From: Gemmatimonadaceae bacterium
GTDB taxonomy: Bacteria > Gemmatimonadota > Gemmatimonadetes > Gemmatimonadales > Gemmatimonadaceae
Length of the DNA stretch: 8,737 bases
Direction of reading: 5' to 3'
Assembly: GCA_025936015.1 (NCBI GenBank)
Contig: JAICUE010000085.1
Coordinates: 1-8,737 of the forward strand
The position numbers and the translations under genes are program-made. The notes below the pieces were generated by a model. That model was not told the origin of the DNA and did no database searches. It saw nothing but the letters and a program-made list of their open reading frames with translations. Positions 1 through 7,472 of this stretch are shown piece after piece (the first letter of the stretch is position 1; every line of letters begins with the position of its first letter).

Positions 1-1383
1 CCACCCGAACGCCGAGTCGAGCAGCGCATCGCGCCCGACACCCTGCCGCACCGCCACGGCGCGGTCGCGGACGCTGTCGGAGAGTGGATAGAACAACGTT
101 AGGCGCGATTGCGTGCGCACCACTGGCGGGACGTTGGCCACCGCCCGCATCGCGACGATGTCGCCCCAGCTGTTCGCCGCGCGAAGCATCGGCGCGAGGA
201 ACATGTCCGGTGTCGCCGGCGTCACCTGTGGAGTCGGCCACTTGTTCCCTGCATCGGCGTAGGGCGCGACGTAGTGCAGCGCCGCCATGAGGCTGCTGCC
301 GTCAGGCACCGGCTTCCAGAGATCGATCCCGAGCGGTGACGCCATCTCCGCGAGCTCGGTGAATGCGTCGAGATCGAACAGCGAATAGTGCAGCGGGCGG
401 GTGCGGGCGAGCTCGAGTGGCATCGAGCCATCTGCACGAATCTGCGACGCGATGCGCTGCCGTGCACTGTCGAAGGTCGTGCGAGCGGTTGCGCTGTCCC
501 CAGTGAACAACGCCAGCGCCGCGACCTGCGCGTCGTACCAGGTGCCGTGATTGTTCTCGGCGGCGCGCTCGTCGCGACCGTTAGGGCTCGTGCGGAGCCA
601 CATGAGGTAGTCGCCGCACCACGCGGTAATCGCATCGCGATCCGCCGCTGTCAGTGCACCAGCGCGATCGACGAGGCGAATCGCGTCGACCAGGTGAGGA
701 ATGTCGCGCGTGTCGATGATCCCGGTGCCGCGGCCCTCGTTCACGCCGAGCACTGCCTGCGCGTAGTTCAGGTTCGGGTTCATCCGCGTCGCACTGTCCA
801 CGAACCAGACGTGAAGCAGCATCGCGGCGCGGTCGGCGTAGTCGCGGCGCCCGGTGAAGTACGACGCGAGCGCGAGCGTCTCGACCGCGTTGGCCATCGC
901 CTGGAAGCGCAGCCCGTCGTGATCGGCGCGGCTCTCGGGATTCACCTCGCCATCGCGCCTGACGTACGGGACGCCGCCCGGCTTCGTGGTATCCGGCCAC
1001 CAGTATGGCGCGAGGCTCATGAAGTCGTGCTTGTTTCCGCTCGGCGGAATCTTGTGCTTCTCCATCACCGACCACGGCCCGGTGTGGAGCGACGAATCCG
1101 CCGTGCGGATCAGCGACTCGTACGCCGGCGTGAGCTCGGCATCACCGTGCGCGATGCGTTGGGCGGCGATGGTGAGCGCTACGCCGTTGCCGAGGATGAG
1201 TTGCGGCGGATTCCCCATCGCGCTGGTCGCGATCGGGACAGTGCGATCGCTCGCGACGCCCGACGCGGCGACAGGCACTGGCGCGACGGTGGATGGCGTC
1301 TGCCCGCACGCGATCGCGAGCATCGCACTCACGAGAGCAGCGCCTGCCCGTGCCATCGTGAGGCCTGACGTTTGTGCGCTCAT
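1..1383 (-). CDS. Alginate-lyase-domain (PF05426-like) polysaccharide lyase, probable lipoprotein, C-terminus cut by window edge
   Basis: This frame gives 461 residues from the ATG at 1383 and is still open at base 1. It probably cleaves a uronic-acid polymer by beta-elimination outside the cytoplasm. Family-type motifs are KHDFMSLAPYWWPD (118-131), GIIDT (221-225), ENNHGTWYD (276-284) and LELARTRPLHYSLFDLDAF (323-341). In PL5 lyases an Asn-His pair, an Arg and a Tyr form the active site; N278/H279, R327 or R329, and Y333 are the likely equivalents (inferred by alignment from memory). The N-terminus has a hydrophobic stretch (14-25) followed by C26 in LAIAC, a plausible lipobox, so membrane anchoring is likely. 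The start overlaps the uxuA stop as ATGA and has a strong GAGGGAG ribosome site 7 bases upstream; codon 10 is a weaker alternative ATG. At 461+ residues it is already full family length, so little is probably missing. PF05426 covers both PL5 and PL38 enzymes, so substrate (polymannuronate or glucuronan) is open. Confidence 0.85.
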   Translation of the reverse strand, partial: MSAQTSGLTMARAGAALVSAMLAIACGQTPSTVAPVPVAASGVASDRTVPIATSAMGNPPQLILGNGVALTIAAQRIAHGDAELTPAYESLIRTADSSLHTGPWSVMEKHKIPPSGNKHDFMSLAPYWWPDTTKPGGVPYVRRDGEVNPESRADHDGLRFQAMANAVETLALASYFTGRRDYADRAAMLLHVWFVDSATRMNPNLNYAQAVLGVNEGRGTGIIDTRDIPHLVDAIRLVDRAGALTAADRDAITAWCGDYLMWLRTSPNGRDERAAENNHGTWYDAQVAALALFTGDSATARTTFDSARQRIASQIRADGSMPLELARTRPLHYSLFDLDAFTELAEMASPLGIDLWKPVPDGSSLMAALHYVAPYADAGNKWPTPQVTPATPDMFLAPMLRAANSWGDIVAMRAVANVPPVVRTQSRLTLFYPLSDSVRDRAVAVRQGVGRDALLDSAFGW

Positions 1384-2432
1384 GCGTTCACTCCCTCGCT
1401 TGTGATCCCTTCCCACAGTCCCTGAAGGTACGTCGCGCCGAGTGCGCGGTCGTAGAGGCCGTAGCCCGGTCGTCCGCGTTCGCCCCAGATCATCCGGCCA
1501 TGATCGGGGCGCATCGGTCCGTCGAAGCCAGTGTCGCGCAGTGCCCGCATGATGCCGAGCATGTCGACGTCGCCGAAGCGCGTCGGGTGCGGGGTCTCGT
1601 GGAAGACACGCGGCCCGGTGACCGTCACGTTGCGGCAGTGCATGAAGTTGATGCGCTGATGCGCGCCAAGCGAGCGGATCATCGCCAGGAGATCGTTGGC
1701 CGGGTCCGCGCCTAACGATCCGGTGCAGAAGGTCACGCCATTCGCCGGGCTGTCGACGAGCCCCACGAACCGCTCGAGCGCCGGGCCGCTGGTGATGATT
1801 CGAGGGAGCCCGAAGATCGGCCAGGGTGGATCGTCGGGGTGGATCGCCATCTTCACCCCGGCCGTCTCGGCGACGGGCACGACGCGCTCGAGGAACCAGG
1901 CGAGATGCTCCCAGAGCTGCTCTTCGTTCACGCTCTTGTACGCCTCGAGCAGCCGCTGCAGCGTCGGTCCGTCGTACGCGGCAGCCCAGCCGGGAAGGTC
2001 ACCGGTGCCGTGGGAGAGGTCGATGCGGGCGAGGGCCGCGTCGTCGTAGGCAAGCGTGGTCGATCCGTCGGGAAGGCGCATCGCGAGGTCGGTGCGCGTC
2101 CAGTCGAAGATCGGCATGAAGTTGTAGCAGAGCACGGGGACGCCTAACGCTCCCATCCGCCGGATGCTCTCGCAGTAGTTGTCGGCGAGCCGGTCCCGCG
2201 TCGGGCGCCCGAGCTTGATGTCCTCGTGAACCGGGATGCTCTCGACCACCGCGAAGCGGAGCCCGGCTGCGTCGATGCGACTGGCAAGCCGCTCGAGGGA
2301 GTCCGCGGGCCACGGCTCGCCGATCGCCACGTCGTAGAGCGCGCTGACGACGCCGGTCACGCCGGGGATCTGGCCGATGTGCTCGAGGGGGATCGGGTCG
2401 TCCGCGCCGTACCAGCGGAAGGTCATCTGCAT
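1380..2432 (-). CDS. uxuA: D-mannonate dehydratase
   Basis: Converts D-mannonate to 2-keto-3-deoxygluconate in the cytoplasm, the last step before KDG in glucuronate breakdown. The 350-residue protein opens with FRWYG (5-9) and carries VESIPVHEDIK (63-73), CYNFMPIFDWTRTDL (102-116), IHPDDPP (197-203), CTGS (236-239), HCRN (265-268), GDVDM (287-291) and RPDHG (308-312), all hallmarks of UxuA. Expected metal ligands H198, C236, H265 and D310 and the catalytic H311 are all present. It is about 40 residues shorter than E. coli UxuA (394), mainly through a shorter middle section near residues 130-165. I chose the ATG at 2432 because GAGG sits 7 bases upstream (2440-2443). ATG 2426, two codons later, would give an exact ATGA overlap with the GH2 stop and is also possible. 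The gene ends in an ATGA overlap with the lyase gene. UxaC and UxuB, which would supply mannonate from glucuronate, are not in the window. Confidence 0.95.
   Translation of the reverse strand: MQMTFRWYGADDPIPLEHIGQIPGVTGVVSALYDVAIGEPWPADSLERLASRIDAAGLRFAVVESIPVHEDIKLGRPTRDRLADNYCESIRRMGALGVPVLCYNFMPIFDWTRTDLAMRLPDGSTTLAYDDAALARIDLSHGTGDLPGWAAAYDGPTLQRLLEAYKSVNEEQLWEHLAWFLERVVPVAETAGVKMAIHPDDPPWPIFGLPRIITSGPALERFVGLVDSPANGVTFCTGSLGADPANDLLAMIRSLGAHQRINFMHCRNVTVTGPRVFHETPHPTRFGDVDMLGIMRALRDTGFDGPMRPDHGRMIWGERGRPGYGLYDRALGATYLQGLWEGITSEGVNA
1391..1397 (-). promoter_or_regulatory. Shine-Dalgarno site of the lyase gene
   Basis: GAGGGAG on the coding strand lies 7 bases before the ATG at 1383, inside the last codons of uxuA. 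It is the best ribosome site in the window. It decides the start in favour of ATG 1383 over the in-frame ATG at 1356, and suggests the lyase is translated strongly rather than only by coupling. Confidence 0.7.
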
Positions 2433-4924
2433 GGTGTCGCCTCGTTCCGGACGTTGACGTTTGTCGGAGTCGCGCGCTGCCCGATGTGGATCCACGCCCC
2501 GTTGAGCTCCTGCGTTCGCGCCGTTATGACGACGTCACGGCCGTCCGCGGGCGGCGTCAGCTCGATCGCCGCGCAGCCATCGGCTGCCTCGATCACCTGG
2601 CTCCCGGTCGGCGTTCCGCGATCGGCGAAGAGCGCACCGGATCCGGCGTCGTCGAAGTACACGCGATCGCGTGCATCGAGTACCCGATGGCCCTTGCCAT
2701 CCACCAGCGTCGCCTCGACCACGAGGCGACCGTCAGGCAGGGCGCGCGTGGCCAGCTCGATGTCGGCGGGACGATTCCCTGCCACGCTGGTGTAGGCGAC
2801 CGTGAGCGAATCGCGTACGTTCGTGCCGTCCGCGGCGCCGGTGCAGCGCGCGACGAGAGTGTTGGCGCCCTCGGCGAAGCCGACGTCCCAACGCAGCCCC
2901 TGCGCGGGGAAGTCGTCGCTCTTCCTGATCCTCGTTCCCTGCGATGAACCGTTGGCGAACAGCTCGACGCTGGCGCAATTGCTGTACACCTTCACCGTCC
3001 GCGGCTTTCCCTTCGACCCGCCGCGTACGGTCCAGGTATGCGAGACGATGTATGCAAAGCGCGGCGTCGTCGTCCAGTATGACCGGTAGAGATACCACGC
3101 GTCCTTCGGCAATCCGTCGCGCGTCGTGAGCCCCTTCTCGTTGACGTAGGGAATCGGGTTGTCCGGGCGGAGCGGTGTCGCGAAATCGCGGAACACCCAC
3201 TGCGCGCCGCCGGCGTAGTCCGGCTGCCGCTCGCTCACCATCAGGTGCCAGTCGAGAAGGTCCGACTGGTACGACTCGCTCCAGTCGCCGTCGCGCGCAA
3301 TGTTGGCGACCGGCTTGCCAACTGCTTCCTCGACCCCGGGATCGAGCTTCAGCCTTTCGCCAGTGATCGGGGTGTCGGTATGACGCCCATAGTGCGCGTC
3401 GGCGCCGTACTCCATGTGCAGCATGCGCGGGTATTTCGCCTGGGCGTCGGTGAGCGCCTTCTCGTAATCGTGATAGACGCCCCGATACCAGCCGGCCCAG
3501 ATCGAGGGTGAATAGACGTCGACGATGTCGGCACCGGCGTCGAACTTCCGCATCGCGGTCGGTCGCGAAGGGTCCATCGCGGTCGCGATCGCCTTCAGCT
3601 CGGACAGAAATAAACGCAGCGTCGGCGTATCTCCCGCCTTCGCCGGCTCGAGCACATCCTGCACCTCGTTGCCTAACGACCAGAGGATGATGCTCGGATG
3701 ATTCTCGTTCTGCCGGATCTGCTCGCGGAGCAGCTGCTTCGTGTTCTCTCGCCACGCCGCGCCGCCGACACCGCCGCGATCCCACGGTAATTCATCCCAG
3801 ACGAGGACGCCTAACGAGTCGGCGGCGCGATAGACCGCCGGCGCCTGCGGGTAGTGCGCAAGCCTGACGAAGTTCGCGCCCATTGCCTTGATCGCGGCGA
3901 TGTCGGCTACGTCGATGGAATCGGGCACCGCGCCGCCAATGCCGGCACGCTCCTCGTGCCGCTGCGTTCCGCGGAGCAGCAGCCGTTCCCCGTTCAGGAA
4001 GAACGGACCGTGCTCGGCGAACCTATAGTAGCGGAATCCGACCCGTTCCTCGACGCTGTCGCGCGAGGCGCCGTCGCCCGAGAGGGTGACGACGAGGCGG
4101 TAGAGCGCCGGATGCTGGGGCGACCAGAGCGACGGCTTCATGATGCGCGGCAGGTTCAGCGCGACATCGACCGAGTCGCGAGTGAGCGTGACTCGGTTGC
4201 TCGTCCGCGCGGCGACCCGACCGTTCGGATCGACCAACCGGACTTCGAGCAGCGATTGGATCCCCGTCTTCGCCGTACGGCCGGGACCGGCGATCGTCGC
4301 GATCGCCGTCGCTCGTGCGCTGGCGTTGCTCACCTCAGGCGTCCGTATCGAAAGGTGCGCGACGTATCTCGGCGGGAGCACGAGCAGCGAGACGTTTCGC
4401 GTCAGCCCGCCATAAATCACGAAGTCCGACCGGCTCGACGGGATGAGATCGGGGTCGTCCGCGTTGCTCACCGCGACGAAGACGTCGTTAGGCGAGTCGC
4501 GCCTCACCGCGTCCGTGACGTCGATGTCGAAGCCGACGTAGCCGCCGACATGGCCACCGGCTCGCACGCCGTTCACCAGGACCTCGGCGACGGTGTTCGC
4601 CCCCTCGAAGTGCAGGATCAGCCGTGCGTCGCGGGGATAGCCGCTGACGTCGAGCGTGCGCCGGTAGAAGGCAGTTCCCCGTTTGTATCCGGGCGTCACG
4701 TCGGTCGGGTCGAGCGTGTTCCAGGTGTGCGGCAGCGTTACCGAGTCCGCGCGGCCCGAGCCAGTCGTCGCCGCCGAGTCGAACGCGAAGGTCCAGCCGC
4801 TGTTCAGGCTGATCTCCCGGCGCGGTGCGCCCTGCGCCGAGCAGACACTCGCTGCGGCGGCGAACGCGCCGGCCCCGACCGCTACGGTGAGCCCAAACCT
4901 CGGCAATGCTGTCCGACTCCTCAC
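2423..4924 (-). CDS. Secreted glycoside hydrolase family 2 enzyme, beta-glucuronidase-like or beta-galactosidase-like
   Basis: The 833-residue protein hydrolyses a terminal beta-linked sugar. Residues 1-31 form a signal peptide ending near VCSAQG, so it acts in the periplasm or outside. Order of domains: jelly-roll sugar-binding domain (about 36-185), immunoglobulin-like domain (about 188-300), TIM barrel (about 305-620), then a C-terminal part with YSNCASVELFANG (647-659), typical of DUF4982, and a last beta-sandwich to the end. The acid/base is E420 in WSLGNE (415-420) and the nucleophile E505 in HMEYGAD (503-509). N595-E596-K597-G598 matches the NxKG motif that binds the carboxylate in beta-glucuronidases, which suits a uronate operon; some other GH2 enzymes have similar sequence here, so specificity is not proved. 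The GTG start at 4924 overlaps the DUF4861 stop as GTGA but has a poor ribosome site. A TTG at 4906, with GAGGAG 10 bases upstream, is an alternative start that also leaves an intact signal peptide. Confidence 0.92.
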   Translation of the reverse strand: MRSRTALPRFGLTVAVGAGAFAAAASVCSAQGAPRREISLNSGWTFAFDSAATTGSGRADSVTLPHTWNTLDPTDVTPGYKRGTAFYRRTLDVSGYPRDARLILHFEGANTVAEVLVNGVRAGGHVGGYVGFDIDVTDAVRRDSPNDVFVAVSNADDPDLIPSSRSDFVIYGGLTRNVSLLVLPPRYVAHLSIRTPEVSNASARATAIATIAGPGRTAKTGIQSLLEVRLVDPNGRVAARTSNRVTLTRDSVDVALNLPRIMKPSLWSPQHPALYRLVVTLSGDGASRDSVEERVGFRYYRFAEHGPFFLNGERLLLRGTQRHEERAGIGGAVPDSIDVADIAAIKAMGANFVRLAHYPQAPAVYRAADSLGVLVWDELPWDRGGVGGAAWRENTKQLLREQIRQNENHPSIILWSLGNEVQDVLEPAKAGDTPTLRLFLSELKAIATAMDPSRPTAMRKFDAGADIVDVYSPSIWAGWYRGVYHDYEKALTDAQAKYPRMLHMEYGADAHYGRHTDTPITGERLKLDPGVEEAVGKPVANIARDGDWSESYQSDLLDWHLMVSERQPDYAGGAQWVFRDFATPLRPDNPIPYVNEKGLTTRDGLPKDAWYLYRSYWTTTPRFAYIVSHTWTVRGGSKGKPRTVKVYSNCASVELFANGSSQGTRIRKSDDFPAQGLRWDVGFAEGANTLVARCTGAADGTNVRDSLTVAYTSVAGNRPADIELATRALPDGRLVVEATLVDGKGHRVLDARDRVYFDDAGSGALFADRGTPTGSQVIEAADGCAAIELTPPADGRDVVITARTQELNGAWIHIGQRATPTNVNVRNEATPCR
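4917..4922 (-). promoter_or_regulatory. Possible ribosome binding site for an alternative TTG start of the GH2 gene
   Basis: GAGGAG on the coding strand spans the DUF4861 stop codon and lies 10 bases before TTG 4906-4904. That spacing is slightly long. If used, the GH2 protein would lose its first six residues (through A6) and begin at the residue before PRFGL, with a more usual signal peptide length. Confidence 0.35.
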
Positions 4925-6123
4925 CGCATCGGCCCGGCGCCTAACGCTATCCGGATCGGCGTCGCCTGGCGCTGGGCGAACTGGTCGAGGTACTTCCACC
5001 AGTCGCGGACGTCTGTGAAGTCGCCGCTTCCCGTCCACCCAGCCCCGATGTACTGCACGACAGGTTCATCGGACTTCGCCTCGCTGACTGCCAGGTAGTG
5101 ATCGGGTATCTCCTTCCAACCGCGAAGATCGGCGCGCGGCAGCACGACCGCCGTCCCGAGCTCGCCATGTCCGCCGTTCTTCCGGTCCACCGGGCCCCAT
5201 TCGGCGAGCCACGCCCACTGATTGGCGCTGCGCTCCGACCCCACGACACCGGCGCGCTTGACCAGGCCGATCACGAACGGGATGCTGTCGCCGTGCTCGC
5301 TGTGAAAGATCGTCACCGCGCGCGAGAGGTTCTGTCCCGCGTCGAGCGAGATTCGGCGCGTCGCCGAGACTTTGGTGCCGCCGGCGTCGAACGGCGCGTG
5401 CTGCATCTCGAAGATCAGCCGCACCGGACCGTCGGCGATGATCCGCCAGCTGGTGAAGTTCCCAGGGCGATAGAGCGAGTCGTTCTTCCAGACCGCGACC
5501 CCGCCGGCGCCTAACGTCGGCCCGACGTCGAAGAAGTCGGCGCCTTCACCCGTGTCGTGATGGTAGCTCGCTGGTGCCTTCTTCGCGTACCACTTCTCGA
5601 GCACCGGCGTCCGCACGCTCTTTACCCAGACGTCGACGCCGCTCGACACGAGCTGCTCGAGCTTCCAGAGCCCGGTGCCGTAGGTACGGAATGCGATCCG
5701 GTCGCTCTCCCAGGCCATGTCATCGCGCTCGGCGTCATGGATGACGTGCACGCGCTGCCCGGCCACGGGAGCCGGCGCTCCGCGTTCGACGACAAACCGC
5801 TTCGTCTCGTTCGGCTCGAAGCTCGACTGGAAGATGAGTGCGTCGGCCTTCCCGTCGCCATCATCGTCGACGACCTGCGATGGGATCTCCTTCTGCGACT
5901 CGAGATCGCGCACTCGCAGCTTCGTGCTGTCGACGGCGCCCATGCTCCGCCGCAGCTGCCCGAGCGTGACGCTCACCGTCTCGTCCCGCCGCGCAATGCC
6001 GAGGGTATTCTCCGCGGTAACGTTGACCCCGGGCGCCTGCACCCGCGTCACCTGCCCCGACGCCGCGAAGAGCGGCAACGACAATGTCCCGAGCACCAGA
6101 CTCAACACCCGTGGCATTTTCAT
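4921..6123 (-). CDS. Secreted DUF4861 family protein
   Basis: The 400-residue protein starts MKMPRV, has a hydrophobic signal peptide to about residue 22 (cleavage likely near ASG-QV), and is therefore periplasmic or external. Recognisable features of the DUF4861 (PF16153) family are the acidic DDDGDGKADAL stretch (86-96), which resembles a calcium-binding loop and is a common family motif, the YGTGLWKLEQL region (148-158), YHHDTGEGADFFDVG (187-201), and the tryptophan-rich DVRDWWKYLDQF tail (371-382). To my knowledge the family has no firmly established reaction, but it is frequent beside pectin and alginate genes. The position between the transporter and GH2 suggests a role on extracellular uronate oligosaccharides, possibly as an enzyme or binding protein (inference). 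The ATG at 6123 has GGGAG 6 bases upstream; ATG 6117 is nearly as good. An ATG at 6156 gives an ATGA overlap with the transporter stop but lacks a ribosome site and would add 11 polar residues before the signal peptide. Confidence 0.85.
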   Translation of the reverse strand: MKMPRVLSLVLGTLSLPLFAASGQVTRVQAPGVNVTAENTLGIARRDETVSVTLGQLRRSMGAVDSTKLRVRDLESQKEIPSQVVDDDGDGKADALIFQSSFEPNETKRFVVERGAPAPVAGQRVHVIHDAERDDMAWESDRIAFRTYGTGLWKLEQLVSSGVDVWVKSVRTPVLEKWYAKKAPASYHHDTGEGADFFDVGPTLGAGGVAVWKNDSLYRPGNFTSWRIIADGPVRLIFEMQHAPFDAGGTKVSATRRISLDAGQNLSRAVTIFHSEHGDSIPFVIGLVKRAGVVGSERSANQWAWLAEWGPVDRKNGGHGELGTAVVLPRADLRGWKEIPDHYLAVSEAKSDEPVVQYIGAGWTGSGDFTDVRDWWKYLDQFAQRQATPIRIALGAGPMR

Positions 6124-6127
6124 TCTC

Positions 6128-6151
6128 CACTCCCATGTAGTTTCACTCCCA
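6128..6151 (-). repeat. Short direct repeat carrying tandem Shine-Dalgarno-like sequences
   Basis: The octamer TGGGAGTG (coding strand) occurs twice, at 6144-6151 and 6128-6135, between the transporter stop and the DUF4861 start. The copy nearer the gene supplies the ribosome site for ATG 6123. This is the only gap between complete genes in the operon (29 bases with that start). Confidence 0.5.
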
Positions 6152-6152
6152 C

Positions 6153-7472
6153 TCATCGCACTGTCGCAAGGTCGCGTGGCGCGATAGGCTCTATCCTCCG
6201 CATGATCACCAGGAACAGCGCCGCGCCTAACGGCGCCATCAGCCCGACGATCACGTAGACCGGCGTGTACGAGAAGTGATCGACGATGTAGCCGATCAGC
6301 AGGGTGAAGATCACGCTGGCGATCCCGGCCGACGTACCACCGATTCCGAACACCGACCCGACGTCCTGCTTCGGGAAGCAATCCGAGGGAATGGTGTGCA
6401 GGTTCACGATCCAGCTCTGGAACGCGAAGGCGATCAGGCTGATCCCGGCGATCGCGACCGCGTCGAGCTTCGTCGTCACGACTGCGAGCACACCGACTGG
6501 GACGAGCAGCGCGCTCGTCACCATCACCGTCTTGCGCGCCGAGTTCACGGTCCAGCCGCGGCGGATGAGCAGGCTCGATGCGCCGCCCCCGACCAGGTTG
6601 CCGAGATCGGCGAAGAGGAACGGGATCCACGCCAGCAGGCCGATCATCGCCAGGGTGAAGCCACGCTCGCTCTTCAGGTAGTTCGGCAGCCACGAAATCA
6701 GGAACCACCAGATCGGATCGGTGAAGAAGCGGCCGGCGATCACCGCCCACACCTGCCGATGACGGAACAGCGACGCCCACTTTCGCGGCTGTGCTTCGTT
6801 AGGCGGGCCCTGATCCGAGAGGATGTACTCGCGTTCGGACGGCGACAGCCGCGGGTGTGCCTCTGGTTTCCGGAAGAGGAAGAACCACAGCACCATCACC
6901 ATCGCCGAGAGTCCGGCGCCGATGAAGAAGGCGTAACGCCAGCCCCAGGTCAGGGCGACCCACGCAATGACCGGCGGCGCGAGCACCGCGCCGACCGTCG
7001 AGCCGCTGTTGAAGATCGCCATCCCGAATGCGCGCTCGCGCACCGGAAACCACTCGGCGACCACCTTCGCCGCGCCCGGCCAGTTCCCTGCTTCGCCGAT
7101 CCCCAACAGGAAGCGGAACGCGGAGAGCTGTGCCGCACTCCGCGCGAATGCGTGCAGCATCGACGCGATCGTCCAGATGCCAACGAAGAACATGAAGCCG
7201 ACGCGCGTGCCGATCTTGTCGAGCACGCGTCCCGACAGCGCCTGCGAGATCGTGTAGCCGATCAGGAACGCCGTCACGATTCGTGCGTACGCCTCGTTCG
7301 ACATCCCGAACTCGGCGCGGATCGTCGGCGCGAGCACGGACAGCGTCATCCGGTCGATGTAGTTGATGACCGTCAGCATGAACACCATGCCGACGATCCA
7401 CCAGCGCAGGCCGCGGATATAGCTGTGTCGCGGCGACGACGCGCCCGCGATCGCGCCGTCAGGCATCGTCAT
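6153..7472 (-). CDS. MFS sugar-acid transporter, anion:cation symporter family (ExuT/DgoT-like)
   Basis: The 439-residue inner-membrane protein has about twelve hydrophobic segments with a cytoplasmic loop near 200-238. It most likely imports hexuronate or a related sugar acid with protons. Typical family motifs are INYIDRMTLSVLAPTI (36-51) in helix 1, GRVLDKIGTRVG (81-92) in the loop 2-3 signature, and FRFLLGIGEAGNWPGAAKVV (119-138) in helix 4. D40, R41, R120 and E127 fall where E. coli DgoT (galactonate carrier) has D46, R47, R126 and E133, residues tied to proton coupling and substrate carboxylate binding (recalled, offset of six). The ATG at 7472 overlaps the cupin stop as ATGA; no clear ribosome site is seen, so coupling is likely. 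ATG 7466 is a second candidate. Substrate could be free unsaturated uronate, DEH, glucuronate or a disaccharide; the sequence does not decide. Confidence 0.92.
   Translation of the reverse strand: MTMPDGAIAGASSPRHSYIRGLRWWIVGMVFMLTVINYIDRMTLSVLAPTIRAEFGMSNEAYARIVTAFLIGYTISQALSGRVLDKIGTRVGFMFFVGIWTIASMLHAFARSAAQLSAFRFLLGIGEAGNWPGAAKVVAEWFPVRERAFGMAIFNSGSTVGAVLAPPVIAWVALTWGWRYAFFIGAGLSAMVMVLWFFLFRKPEAHPRLSPSEREYILSDQGPPNEAQPRKWASLFRHRQVWAVIAGRFFTDPIWWFLISWLPNYLKSERGFTLAMIGLLAWIPFLFADLGNLVGGGASSLLIRRGWTVNSARKTVMVTSALLVPVGVLAVVTTKLDAVAIAGISLIAFAFQSWIVNLHTIPSDCFPKQDVGSVFGIGGTSAGIASVIFTLLIGYIVDHFSYTPVYVIVGLMAPLGAALFLVIMRRIEPIAPRDLATVR

Noticed and set aside
388..1368. Plus-strand open frame of 326 codons opposite the lyase
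   Set aside because: The minus strand here encodes the recognisable alginate-lyase domain; the plus frame is an antisense artefact.
2733..3785. Second minus-strand open frame of 350 codons inside GH2
   Set aside because: Shadow in another frame of the GH2 gene; translation is Arg-rich with no motif.
3854..5098. Plus-strand open frame of 414 codons opposite GH2
   Set aside because: Arg and Val rich antisense translation with no family features; GH2 on the other strand has complete domains and catalytic residues.
4921..6780. Extended reading of DUF4861 as a 619-residue fusion
   Set aside because: Residues before the MKMPRV start are out-of-frame transporter sequence, and the extension would place a signal peptide in the middle of the protein.
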